Assembly: GCF_014652855.1 (NCBI RefSeq)
Contig: NZ_BMZP01000002.1
Location: 124,001 to 188,000, forward strand
Length of the DNA: 64,000 nt
Origin: Novosphingobium pokkalii
GTDB taxonomy: Bacteria; Pseudomonadota; Alphaproteobacteria; Sphingomonadales; Sphingomonadaceae
Direction of reading: 5' to 3'
Shown here: positions 34,546 through 43,451 of the stretch, in pieces
How positions within the stretch are numbered: position 1 is the first letter of the stretch
How the letters are laid out: every line of letters starts with the position of its first letter
Notes under the pieces: model-generated
Database searches by the model: none
Told to the model about the DNA's origin: nothing
What the model saw: only the letters and a program-made list of their open reading frames with translations
Translations under genes and position numbers: made by a program

Positions 34546-35346
34546 TCAGGCACGCAGGCTGACCCAGACCGGCGCGTGGTCGCTGGCCTTTTCCCGGCCA
34601 CGATGGGCCTTGTCGACGCCCGAGGCGACCAGCCGATCGGCCAGTTCGGGCGAAAGCAGGGCGTGATCGATGCGGAAGCCATGGTCGCGCTGCCAGGCCC
34701 CGGCCTGATAGTCCCAGAACGTCCAGGCCCCGCCCTGGGGATGGTGCAGGCCGATCGCGTCGGTCCAGCCCGCGCCCAGCAGGCGGGCATAGGCATCGCG
34801 CGATGCAGGCTGCATCAGCGCATCGCTGGCCATCGCCCGCGTGTCCCAGATATCGTTGTCGCGCGGGATCACGTTGTAGTCGCCAAGCACGGCGGCGGGC
34901 ACTTCCTGTGCCCAGATCTCGGCCATGCGGGCGCGCAGCCGCTCCATCCAGCGCAGCTTGTAATCGAACTTGGGGCCTGGCTGGGGATTGCCGTTGGGCA
35001 GGTAGATGCACACCACGCGCAGACCGAAGACATCGGCTTCGAGATAGCGGGAATGCTCGTCTTCCGGCTCGCCGGCGAGGCCGCGCTGCACTTCGACCGG
35101 CTTTTCCCCGTCGGCCAGGATGGCCACGCCGTTGAAGCCCTTCTGCCCGTGCCAGATCGCGTGATAGCCGATCTTCTCGAACTCGGCGGCGGGAAAGCCT
35201 TCGTCCTGCGTCTTGATTTCCTGGAGACAGGCCACCGACGGCCGGGTTTCCTCCAGCCATTCGAGCAGGCGCGGCAGGCGCGCCTTGATGCCGTTGATGT
35301 TGAAGCTGGCCAGCTTGAGCGAAGACGGGATGGCCGCGCCGCTCAC
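34546..35346 (-). CDS. xthA: Exodeoxyribonuclease III
   Basis: XthA is an AP endonuclease and 3'-repair exonuclease. It has 266 residues and an EEP fold. Catalytic motifs are ASFNINGIKARLP (Asn), ACLQEIKTQDEGFP (metal-binding Glu), VLGDYNVIPRDNDIW (Asp and Asn), FRIDHALLSP (Asp-His) and EKASDHAPVW (catalytic His). The GTG start at 35346 overlaps the erpA stop as GTGA. All functional residues appear intact. Confidence 0.95.
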   Translation of the reverse strand: MSGAAIPSSLKLASFNINGIKARLPRLLEWLEETRPSVACLQEIKTQDEGFPAAEFEKIGYHAIWHGQKGFNGVAILADGEKPVEVQRGLAGEPEDEHSRYLEADVFGLRVVCIYLPNGNPQPGPKFDYKLRWMERLRARMAEIWAQEVPAAVLGDYNVIPRDNDIWDTRAMASDALMQPASRDAYARLLGAGWTDAIGLHHPQGGAWTFWDYQAGAWQRDHGFRIDHALLSPELADRLVASGVDKAHRGREKASDHAPVWVSLRA

Positions 35347-35675
35347 ACCGAGAAACTCGCGCCGCAGCCGCAGCCCGAGGCAGCGTTGGGATTGGTCACG
35401 CGAAACGCCGCGCCGCCCAGCGACTCGACGTATTCGACCATGGCCCCGCCCACCAGATCGAGGCTCACGGTATCGACCACCAGGCGCACGCCATCGGTTT
35501 CCACCACCACGTCGTCCGCTTCCACGCCCTCCGCCAGGCCGAAGCGATACTGGAAGCCGGAGCAGCCGCCGCCCTCCACCGCCAGCCGCAGGATCGCAGG
35601 CTTGGCCTGCTTGGCGGCAATCGTGGCCACGCGCGCGGCGGCCGAGGGGGCGAGGATGATCGGGGGCTGGCTCAT
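35343..35675 (-). CDS. erpA: A-type iron-sulfur carrier (ErpA/IscA-like)
   Basis: It is a scaffold or carrier that hands Fe-S clusters to apoproteins. It has 110 residues, starting MSQPPIILAPSAAARV. The three conserved cysteines are present: one in GGGCSGFQYRFG and two in ASGCGCGASF at the C-terminus. ErpA is more likely than IscA because the gene stands outside an isc/suf operon, but the assignment is not certain. It is coupled to xthA downstream. Confidence 0.92.
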   Translation of the reverse strand: MSQPPIILAPSAAARVATIAAKQAKPAILRLAVEGGGCSGFQYRFGLAEGVEADDVVVETDGVRLVVDTVSLDLVGGAMVEYVESLGGAAFRVTNPNAASGCGCGASFSV

Positions 35676-35706
35676 GCCATGGCAGATAGGCGCGCCGCCC
35701 CCCTTG

Positions 35707-35742
35707 CTCAAGAGCCTGTGGACACTCAAGAGCCTGTGGACA
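35707..35742. repeat. Tandem 18-bp repeat
   Basis: CTCAAGAGCCTGTGGACA is present twice in a row (35707-35724 and 35725-35742), between the erpA start and the hydrolase start. The CCTGTGGACA part resembles a DnaA-box-like core. Confidence 0.9.
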
Positions 35743-35771
35743 CCGGCCGCCCCCTGCCGGTAGCACGGGGC

Positions 35772-36512
35772 ATGACCACCACCCACCGCTTCGTTTCCGG
35801 CCCCCACGGCCTGCGCCTGGCCACCCGCTTCGTGCCCGGAGCGGGCCCGGCACTGGTGTTCCTGCCGGGCTACATGTCAGACATGGCCGGCAGCAAGGCG
35901 CAGGCCGTGTTCGATTGGGCCATGGCGCAGGGGCGCGCCTGCCTGCTGCTCGATTATTCCGGCTGCGGCCTGTCCGAAGGCGATTTTGCCCAGGGCACCC
36001 TTTCGCGCTGGCGCGACGACGTCGTGGCGCTGATCGCGGCGCACGGCCTTGATGAGGTGGTGCTGATCGGATCGAGCATGGGCGGCTGGCTGATGCTGCT
36101 GGTGGCCCAGGAGCTGGGGCAAACGGTCCGCGCGCTGGTGGGCCTGGCCGCCGCGCCCGATTTCACCACCTGGGGTTACAGCGCCAGCCAGAAAGCCGCG
36201 CTGGCTGCGGGCGAAACGGTGTGGGAAGACAATCCCTATGGCCCCGATCCCACGCCGACCCACGCCACGTTCTGGGCCGACGGGCAGGCCCTGCTGCAAT
36301 TGAACGGCACCGTTCCATTCGATGGTCCGGTGCGGCTGATCCATGGCCAGGCCGATGCCGACGTGCCGTGGGACATTGCGCTACGCCTCGCGGCGGCGCT
36401 GCGTTCAGCCGATGTGCAGGTGCACCTGATCAAGGACGGCGACCACCGCCTGTCGCGGCCGCAGGACATTGCCGTGCTGCTGGCCACGCTGACCCGCCTG
36501 CTGACCGAATAG
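35772..36512 (+). CDS. Alpha/beta hydrolase
   Basis: This 246-residue serine hydrolase has the full triad: the nucleophile elbow in LIGSSMGGW (Ser about 100), the acid in IHGQADADVPW and the histidine in KDGDHRLSRP. Related proteins include acyl-protein or palmitoyl thioesterases of the ABHD10 type. There is no signal peptide, so it is cytoplasmic. The start MTTTHRFVSGPHG lies just after the tandem repeat. Its true substrate is unknown. The next gene starts 7 bases after its stop. Confidence 0.9.
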   Translation: MTTTHRFVSGPHGLRLATRFVPGAGPALVFLPGYMSDMAGSKAQAVFDWAMAQGRACLLLDYSGCGLSEGDFAQGTLSRWRDDVVALIAAHGLDEVVLIGSSMGGWLMLLVAQELGQTVRALVGLAAAPDFTTWGYSASQKAALAAGETVWEDNPYGPDPTPTHATFWADGQALLQLNGTVPFDGPVRLIHGQADADVPWDIALRLAAALRSADVQVHLIKDGDHRLSRPQDIAVLLATLTRLLTE

Positions 36513-36519
36513 AGCCCCC

Positions 36520-37422
36520 ATGCTGCTGGCCGCTGCCCTTCTCCTTTCGCCCCTGATGCCACAAGCCTGGCACCAGATCGGCCCCAATCCCCGGCCGATG
36601 GAATTCGGCACCCTGCCCACCCCGGGCCGGCGCAAGACCTTGCAGGGTGGCGACACGCCTCCGCCCGAAAAGCACGATCGCCTGGCCGATTGCCTCACCG
36701 TGGGGCGCAGCAATCCCGAACTGGCAGCAAGCCTCGCGCGCCACTGGCTGGAGGAAGTGAAGCTGCCCGCCGAGCGCGTGCGCGCCAACCAGTGCCTGGG
36801 CATGATGCTGAGCCAGCAGGGCGATTTCGACGGCGCCCTGACAGCTTTCGGCGATGCCGTGGGCCTGATCCCCGAAGCGCAGGCGGTCGGCGCGGTGCCG
36901 CTGATGGCCATGGCCGGCAATGCCGCGCTGGCCGCCGGCAAGCCGCAGGACGCCCTGACCTGGCTGGACCGCGCGCTGATCGTCCACGGCTTTGCCGACA
37001 ACATGGCCCTGGCCGCGATCCACAACGACCGCGCCCGTGCGCTGGTGGCGCTGGGCCGCAATGCCGATGCCATGGCCGCGCTGGCCAAGGCGCACGAGCT
37101 GGCGCCGCAGAACGCGGAAAGCTGGCTGCTTTCGGCCACGCTCTATCGCCGCGACAAGAACCTGGCCGCCGCCCAGCACGATATCGAGGAAGCCGGGCGC
37201 CTGGCCCCGCGCGATCCCGCCGTGGGGGTGGAAGCCGGAGTGATCGCCATGCTCGACAACCGCGAGGACGCCGCGCGGCAATCGTGGCAGTCGGTGGTAG
37301 CGATGGCCCCGGCCAGTGACGAGGCGCGCGTGGCGCGCGGCTATCTTGAACAGATCGGCGCGGCCCCCACATCCCAGTCCGTTCCGCCCAATCCGGGCCA
37401 GGATGAGGAAATCACCCGATGA
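36520..37422 (+). CDS. Periplasmic TPR protein
   Basis: This is 300 residues with a signal peptide (MLLAAALLLSPLMPQ). Several tetratricopeptide repeats follow (about residues 90-260, e.g. ALTAFGDAVGLIPEA, ALTWLDRALIVHGFADN, AMAALAKAHELAPQNAESW), then a Pro-rich end. The role is probably protein-protein contact in the envelope. It overlaps the downstream flavin enzyme gene by 4 bases (ATGA). A specific function is not recognised. Confidence 0.88.
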   Translation: MLLAAALLLSPLMPQAWHQIGPNPRPMEFGTLPTPGRRKTLQGGDTPPPEKHDRLADCLTVGRSNPELAASLARHWLEEVKLPAERVRANQCLGMMLSQQGDFDGALTAFGDAVGLIPEAQAVGAVPLMAMAGNAALAAGKPQDALTWLDRALIVHGFADNMALAAIHNDRARALVALGRNADAMAALAKAHELAPQNAESWLLSATLYRRDKNLAAAQHDIEEAGRLAPRDPAVGVEAGVIAMLDNREDAARQSWQSVVAMAPASDEARVARGYLEQIGAAPTSQSVPPNPGQDEEITR

Positions 37423-38414
37423 AACTGTCCGTTCTCGATCTGGTGCCGGTGATCGAGGGCGGCACCCTGCCCCAGGCCATGGCCGACGCCGCGCTGCTGG
37501 CCAAGGCGGCCGAAGAAGCCGGCTACAACCGCTATTGGGTGGCCGAGCACCACGGCATGCCCGGCATTGCCGGGGCGGCCGTCTCGGTCGTGCTCGCCCA
37601 TGTCGGCCAGCACACCCGCGCGATCCGCCTGGGCGCGGGCGGGATCATGCTGCCCAACCACAATCCGCTGGTGATCGCCGAACAGTTCGGCGCGCTCGAC
37701 GCGCTCTATCCCGGCCGCATCGACCTGGGCCTGGGCCGCGCCCCCGGCGCCGACCAGCGCATCGTGCGCGCGCTGCGCAAGGACGTGAACCGCGCGGCCG
37801 AGGATTTCCCGGCCGACGTGGTGGAATTGCAGGCGCAGTTTGCCGGCGATCCGCGCCTGCCGCTCAAAGCCACGCCCGGCCATGGCGCGGCGGTGGACCT
37901 GTGGATCCTGGGCTCCAGCCTGTTCGGCGCGCAACTGGCGGCGATGCTTGGCCTGCCCTATGCCTTTGCCAGCCACTTCGCCCCCGATCACCTCGACGCC
38001 GCGCTCACGCTCTATCGCGAGCGGTTCCAGCCTTCCGCCACGCTGGAGGCCCCCTATGCCATGGCCGCGATCAACGTGCTCTGCGCGCCGAGCGACGAGG
38101 AAGCGCAGTTCCTGGCGAGCAGCCAGGACCAGTCGTTCGTGCGCCTGCGCAGCGGCGATCCCGGTCGCCTGCCGCCGCCGATCGCCGGCTATCGCGACAC
38201 CCTGGCCGCGCCACAACGCGCCACGCTCGACCATTTCCGCCAGGTCAGCGCGATCGGCAGCCCCGCCACCGTCCGCGCCGGCCTGGAAGCCTTTGCCCAT
38301 CGCACCGGCGCGGACGAGCTGATCGTGGCCGGCGCCACGTTCGATCCGGCCTTGCGCCGCCGCTCGCTCGCGCTCACGATGGATGCACTCACCCCCGCTG
38401 CGGCGAACACCTAA
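37419..38414 (+). CDS. LLM-class flavin-dependent oxidoreductase (MsnO8/luciferase-like)
   Basis: This 331-residue bacterial-luciferase-fold protein has MKLSVLDLVPVIEGGT, YNRYWVAEHHGMPGIAGAAV, GAGGIMLPNHNPLVIAEQFGALDALYPGRIDLGLGRAPG in outline, and HFAPDHLDAAL. It resembles the alkanal monooxygenase-like group (YhbW) that is widespread and mostly uncharacterised; FMN and NAD(P)H use is assumed from the family. The start overlaps the TPR gene as ATGA. Confidence 0.92.
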   Translation: MKLSVLDLVPVIEGGTLPQAMADAALLAKAAEEAGYNRYWVAEHHGMPGIAGAAVSVVLAHVGQHTRAIRLGAGGIMLPNHNPLVIAEQFGALDALYPGRIDLGLGRAPGADQRIVRALRKDVNRAAEDFPADVVELQAQFAGDPRLPLKATPGHGAAVDLWILGSSLFGAQLAAMLGLPYAFASHFAPDHLDAALTLYRERFQPSATLEAPYAMAAINVLCAPSDEEAQFLASSQDQSFVRLRSGDPGRLPPPIAGYRDTLAAPQRATLDHFRQVSAIGSPATVRAGLEAFAHRTGADELIVAGATFDPALRRRSLALTMDALTPAAANT

Positions 38415-38569
38415 GGGGGACGGGAGCGGGATGGTGAGGCTTTCGTGTCATCACCATTGCCTTTCCGTTGCCTTTCCCAGCGGGTGGCGGTTTGCAATTC
38501 AGGTTTCATTCGTTACCAACCAACCAAAGATAACGAAACGGCGGGCATGACAAGCCGACCCGCCCGGGA

Positions 38570-41500
38570 ATGCAGGAAGCGAACGCCATGGCGACCACGA
38601 TTGATCCCAACGCCCCAGTTGCGCCCGAAGCGGGCGGGCCGGATGCCGAGCACCTCGTTTCGGCCCTGGCCGCGCGCCTGGCCGGGGCGCTGCTGCCCGG
38701 CGACAAGGCGGACTTTTCCGGGGAGCGGCTGATCGAGGCGGCGCGCTTCACGCTGGCCACCGCCGCGCTGCGCCAGGGGCCGGATGCGGCCGTGGCGATC
38801 GAGTCGATGGGCGGCCAGCGCGCGCTGCGCATCGCCGTGATCAACGACGACATGCCGTTCCTGGTCGATTCCATCGCGGCCACGATCACTGCCCAGGGCC
38901 TGACGATCGAGCGCCTGCTCCACCCGGTGGTGGCGGTGCGGCGCGATCCGCTGGGTGCGCTGGTCGATCTGCCGGCGGGCGAGGCGATCGGCGAGTTGCG
39001 CGAATCGATCATCTACCTCGAAACCGAGCGCGCCGATGCCAAGGCGCGGCGCGAACTGGCCGCCGCGCTGGCCGCGACGCTGGCCGATGTCCACGCCGCC
39101 GTGGCCGATTGGCCGCAGATGCAGGGCCTGATGCAGCATGACGCGCGCGCCCTGCCCGACCAGGAAGGCGCCGCCCTGCTGCGCTGGCTGGCCGACGGCA
39201 TGCTGACGCAACTGGGCCACGTGACCCGCCACCGCGACGGCAGCGTGACCGAAGCGCTGGGCATCTGCCGCGCCACCGACGCGCCGCTGCTGTCCGATGC
39301 CTCTTATGCCCGCGCCTTTGCCTGGTTCGACAAGATCGGCACGCGCGGCGAGGAAGCCGTGCGCATTCCCTTGATCGTCAAGGCCAACCGCATTGCCCAG
39401 GTCCATCGCCGGGTGCCGCTGGACCTGTTCCTGGTGCCGGTGGTCGAAGGCGGGCAGATCACCGCGCTGTCGGTCCACGCCGGGGTCTGGACCAGCGCGG
39501 CGCTGGCCGCCACGCCCGATCGCGTGCCGCGCATGCGCAGCCAGCTTGAAGCGCTGATGTCCAAGCTGGGCTTCGATCCGGCGGGCCACGCCGGCAAGGC
39601 GCTGGTCCACGCGCTTACCGCGTTGCCGCACGACCTGCTGATCAGCTTTTCCGATGCCGACCTGGAACGCATCGCCACGACGATGATGGTGCTGGTCGAT
39701 CGCCCCCGTCCGCGCCTGGCGCTGGTCCGCGCCCCGCTGGAGCGGCACCTCTATGCCTTCGTGTGGCAGCCGCGCGACAGCCAGTCCACCCAGGTGCGCG
39801 AGCAGGTCACGCGCCTGCTGGAACAGGCCACCGGCGGCCAGGTGATCGACTGGGCCTTGCAGGTGGAAGGCAGCACGCTGGCGCTCACCCGCTTTGCCAT
39901 TGACATGCGCGGCGAGGACGACACGCTGACCGACGGTGGCGAGGGGGTGGACGAAGCCGCGCTCGACAGCGCGTTCCAGACCCTGGTGCGCGGCTGGGAC
40001 GCGGCGGTGGAAGCCGAACTGGCCAAGACCGAGGACGCGACTCGCGCCGCCGCGATTGCCGGGCGCTATGCGCCGGCCTTCCCGGTGGGCTATCGCGCCA
40101 GCTATGGCGCGGCAGAAGCCGCCGGTGACATCCGCGTGCTGCGCGCGCTGACCGCCGACGATGCGCCGCGCCGCGCGGTGCGGCTGCATCGCCTGGCCGG
40201 CGAATCCGCGCTGCGCCTGAAGCTCTATCAGCGCGAAGGCGCGATCGTGCTGTCAGACGCGGTGCCCGTGCTGGAAAACTTCGGCTTCCGCGCGCTGGAG
40301 GAAGTGCCCACCGCGCTCGACCACGGCAAGCTGGGCTTCATCCACGATTTCCTGGTGGCCCACCCCGCCGATACCACGCCCGAGGCGCTGCTGGCGCGCG
40401 CCACCGCGATCGAGGAATCGCTCGCCGCCGTGCTCAACGGCGCGGCCGAGGATGATGCCTTCAACCGCCTGATCGTGGCCGTGGGCCTGACCGCGACCGA
40501 GGCCAACTGGCTGCGCGCCTGGTATCGCTATCTGCGCCAGGCGGGGATGACTTTCGGCATCGCCACGGTGGTCGATGCACTCAAGAACGCGCCCGATGTG
40601 GCGCGCGGCCTGATCGGTGTGTTCCGCGCCCGCCACGATCCCGCCTTCGTGGGCGATCGCAAGCGCGCCGGGGATGCCGCGGCCGAGCAGATCCGCGCCG
40701 GCCTGGCGCAAGTGGCGGCGATCAACGACGATCGCCTGCTGCGCAGTTTCCGCGCGCTGGTCGAGGCGATCCTGCGCACCAACGCCTTTGCCCCGGCCGC
40801 GGCCGAAGCGCTGGCCTTCAAGATCGATTCCGCGCTGGTCCCCGGCCTGCCCAAGCCGGTGCCGTGGCGCGAGATCTTCGTCTATTCCCCGCGCGTGGAA
40901 GGCATCCACCTGCGCGCCGGGCCGGTGGCGCGCGGCGGCCTGCGCTGGTCTGATCGGCGCGACGACTTCCGCACCGAAATCCTCGGCCTGATGAAAGCGC
41001 AGCGCGTGAAGAACGCGGTGATCGTGCCGACCGGCGCCAAGGGCGGGTTCTATCCCAAGCAGTTGCCCGATCCGGTGCGCGAGCGCGAGGCCTGGCTGGC
41101 CGAGGGCAAGGCCAGCTACCAGGTGTTCATCCGCACGCTGCTGTCGATCACCGACAACATCGTCGATGGCGCCGTGGTCCACCCCGATGCCGTGGTGATC
41201 CGCGATGGCGAAGACCCCTATTTCGTGGTCGCCGCCGACAAGGGCACGGCCACTTTCTCCGACGTGGCCAATGCCATCGCCGCCGAACGCGATTTCTGGC
41301 TGGACGATGCCTTCGCCAGCGGCGGATCGAAAGGCTATGACCACAAGGCCATGGGCATCACCGCCAAGGGTGCCTGGCTTTCGGTGCAGCGCCACTTCCT
41401 GGAACTGGGCGTGGACGTGCAGGCCGATCCGGTGCGCGTGATCGGCGTGGGCGACATGTCGGGCGACGTGTTCGGCAATGGCATGCTGCTGTCGAAATCG

Positions 41501-43309
41501 CTCAAGATCGTCGCCGCGTTCGACCATCGCCACGTCTTCCTCGATCCCGATCCCGATCCGGCGGCAAGCTGGGACGAACGCGCGCGCCTGTTCGCGCTGC
41601 CCCGGTCGAGCTGGGACGATTACGACAAGAGCCTGATCTCGGAAGGTGGCGGGGTGTTCCCGCGCAGCCTCAAGGCCATTCCGCTCAGCCCGCAGGTCCA
41701 GGCCATGCTGGGCGTGGCGATCGACGAACTCGATCCCGACACGCTGATCGCGCTGGTCCTCCAGGCGCCGGTGGACCTGCTGTGGTTCGGCGGCATCGGC
41801 ACGTATGTGAAGGCGTCGAGCGAGGCCAACGTCAATGTCGGCGATCCGGCCAACGATGCTTTCCGCATTTCCGCCAACGAAGTGCGGGCGCGGGTGATCG
41901 GCGAAGGCGCCAACCTGGGGATGACCCAGGCCGGACGCATCGAATATGCCCTGCACGGCGGCCGCGTGAACACCGACTTCATCGACAATTCGGCCGGCGT
42001 CGATTGTTCGGACAACGAGGTCAACATCAAGATCGCACTGGCCAGCGCCAAGCGCGCCGGGCGCCTGAGCGAGGACGCGCGCGTCGCCCTGCTGTCCAGC
42101 ATGACCGATGCCGTGGCGCACCTGGTGCTGGAGGACAACCGCCTCCAGGCGCTGGGCCTGTCGATCGCCGAACGCGGCGGGGCGCAGGCCGTGCCGGCGC
42201 TGACCCGGCTGATCGACGTGCTGGAGGAAAGCGGCGATCTCGACCGCAAGACCGAAGGCCTCGCTCCGTCTGACGACTATGCCCGCCGCGCCGCCGGCGG
42301 CACCGGGCTGACCCGGCCGGAACTGGCCGTGCTGGTCTCGTCCACCAAGCTGGTCTTGCAGCGCGCGCTGGAAGACAGCCCGGTGGTGGACGATCCGGTG
42401 CTGGAGGAAGAGCTGCTGGCCGCCTTCCCCGCCGCGATGCGCGAGACGTTTGAAAGCGACATCGTGCACCATCGCCTGCGCCGCGAGATCATCGCGACCA
42501 AGCTGGCCAACCGCATCGTCAACCGCCTTGGCCCGGTCCATCCGTTCGAGCTGGCCGAGGAAGAAGGCATGACGCTGGCGCAAGTGGCGGCCGCCTTCGT
42601 CGCGGCCGAACGCCTGCTCGGCCTGGCGGAAACCTGGGCCATGCTCGATACTGCCGCCATGCCCGAGGCCCTGCGCCTGTCGCTGTTCGAGCGCACCGCG
42701 CAGGCCCTGCGCGGCCATATCGCCGACGTGCTGCGCTCGTGCCACGGCACGCTCAAGCCCGATGCCCTGATCGAGGATCTGTGCGGCGGGGTGGGCCGCC
42801 TGTCGCACACCACGGCCGAACTGCTGCGCGGCGAAGCGCAGGCGCAGGCGCGCCGCCTGGGCCAGGAACTGACCGATGCCGGCACCCCGGCCAGCGTGGC
42901 GGAGCGGGTGGTCCACCTGTTCGATCTGGATGGCGCGATCGGCCTCGCCCACCTGGCCGACGAGCTGGACGTGGACGCGGTGGTGCTGACCGGCGCCTTT
43001 GCCGATCTGGGCGCCCAGCTCGGCATCGACTGGGCGCAGCAGACCGCCGCGCGGATGAACCCCTCCGATCCGTGGGAACGGCTGCTGGTGGCGGGCCTCG
43101 CCCGCGATTTCCAGCAGATGCGCATGGAATTCCTGCGCCGCATGGGGGGCAGCAATCCCGATGCCAGCGCGCATCAGTGGCTCAAGGCCAAGGCCGATCC
43201 GGTGCGCCAGTTGCGCAGCCTGATCGCCCGTGCCCAGGCCACGGCCACGGTCACCCCGGCGATGCTGGCGCAGATCGCCAGCCAGGCGCGCAGCCTGCTG
43301 CTGCGCTGA
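38570..43309 (+). CDS. gdhZ: Large NAD-specific glutamate dehydrogenase
   Basis: It oxidises glutamate to 2-oxoglutarate with NAD. With 1,579 residues it belongs to the 180-kDa class. A long N-terminal ACT-like regulatory region (about 1-700) is followed by the catalytic domain, with PRVEGIHLRAGPVARGGLRWSDR, KGGFYPKQLP, VIGVGDMSGDVFGNG and VIGEGANLGMTQ, and a helical C-terminal domain. In Caulobacter this enzyme, GdhZ, also inhibits FtsZ. The start could be the ATG at 38570 or 38588. A small hairpin GGCGGG/CCCGCC lies about 20 bases upstream. Confidence 0.95.
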   Translation: MQEANAMATTIDPNAPVAPEAGGPDAEHLVSALAARLAGALLPGDKADFSGERLIEAARFTLATAALRQGPDAAVAIESMGGQRALRIAVINDDMPFLVDSIAATITAQGLTIERLLHPVVAVRRDPLGALVDLPAGEAIGELRESIIYLETERADAKARRELAAALAATLADVHAAVADWPQMQGLMQHDARALPDQEGAALLRWLADGMLTQLGHVTRHRDGSVTEALGICRATDAPLLSDASYARAFAWFDKIGTRGEEAVRIPLIVKANRIAQVHRRVPLDLFLVPVVEGGQITALSVHAGVWTSAALAATPDRVPRMRSQLEALMSKLGFDPAGHAGKALVHALTALPHDLLISFSDADLERIATTMMVLVDRPRPRLALVRAPLERHLYAFVWQPRDSQSTQVREQVTRLLEQATGGQVIDWALQVEGSTLALTRFAIDMRGEDDTLTDGGEGVDEAALDSAFQTLVRGWDAAVEAELAKTEDATRAAAIAGRYAPAFPVGYRASYGAAEAAGDIRVLRALTADDAPRRAVRLHRLAGESALRLKLYQREGAIVLSDAVPVLENFGFRALEEVPTALDHGKLGFIHDFLVAHPADTTPEALLARATAIEESLAAVLNGAAEDDAFNRLIVAVGLTATEANWLRAWYRYLRQAGMTFGIATVVDALKNAPDVARGLIGVFRARHDPAFVGDRKRAGDAAAEQIRAGLAQVAAINDDRLLRSFRALVEAILRTNAFAPAAAEALAFKIDSALVPGLPKPVPWREIFVYSPRVEGIHLRAGPVARGGLRWSDRRDDFRTEILGLMKAQRVKNAVIVPTGAKGGFYPKQLPDPVREREAWLAEGKASYQVFIRTLLSITDNIVDGAVVHPDAVVIRDGEDPYFVVAADKGTATFSDVANAIAAERDFWLDDAFASGGSKGYDHKAMGITAKGAWLSVQRHFLELGVDVQADPVRVIGVGDMSGDVFGNGMLLSKSLKIVAAFDHRHVFLDPDPDPAASWDERARLFALPRSSWDDYDKSLISEGGGVFPRSLKAIPLSPQVQAMLGVAIDELDPDTLIALVLQAPVDLLWFGGIGTYVKASSEANVNVGDPANDAFRISANEVRARVIGEGANLGMTQAGRIEYALHGGRVNTDFIDNSAGVDCSDNEVNIKIALASAKRAGRLSEDARVALLSSMTDAVAHLVLEDNRLQALGLSIAERGGAQAVPALTRLIDVLEESGDLDRKTEGLAPSDDYARRAAGGTGLTRPELAVLVSSTKLVLQRALEDSPVVDDPVLEEELLAAFPAAMRETFESDIVHHRLRREIIATKLANRIVNRLGPVHPFELAEEEGMTLAQVAAAFVAAERLLGLAETWAMLDTAAMPEALRLSLFERTAQALRGHIADVLRSCHGTLKPDALIEDLCGGVGRLSHTTAELLRGEAQAQARRLGQELTDAGTPASVAERVVHLFDLDGAIGLAHLADELDVDAVVLTGAFADLGAQLGIDWAQQTAARMNPSDPWERLLVAGLARDFQQMRMEFLRRMGGSNPDASAHQWLKAKADPVRQLRSLIARAQATATVTPAMLAQIASQARSLLLR

Positions 43310-43421
43310 TCGGCGGGCCTGGATGGTAGCGCGGCGCAGCACTGCAACTGCGTCGCAATACCCCGATGAGCAAAAATTATGGCGCGTGCGCGCTTGACGC
43401 GCCGCGCCATTTGCCCACAAC

Positions 43422-43443
43422 CCTCCTCCCGCGTGAGAGGAGG
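43422..43443 (+). promoter_or_regulatory. Hairpin that hides the ribosome-binding site of the ferredoxin reductase gene
   Basis: CCTCCTC (43422-43428) pairs perfectly with GAGGAGG (43437-43443), an 8-base loop between. The 3' arm is the ribosome-binding site, 8 bases before ATG 43452. The hairpin could modulate translation, for example with temperature. Confidence 0.6.
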
Positions 43444-43451
43444 AAAGTTCC

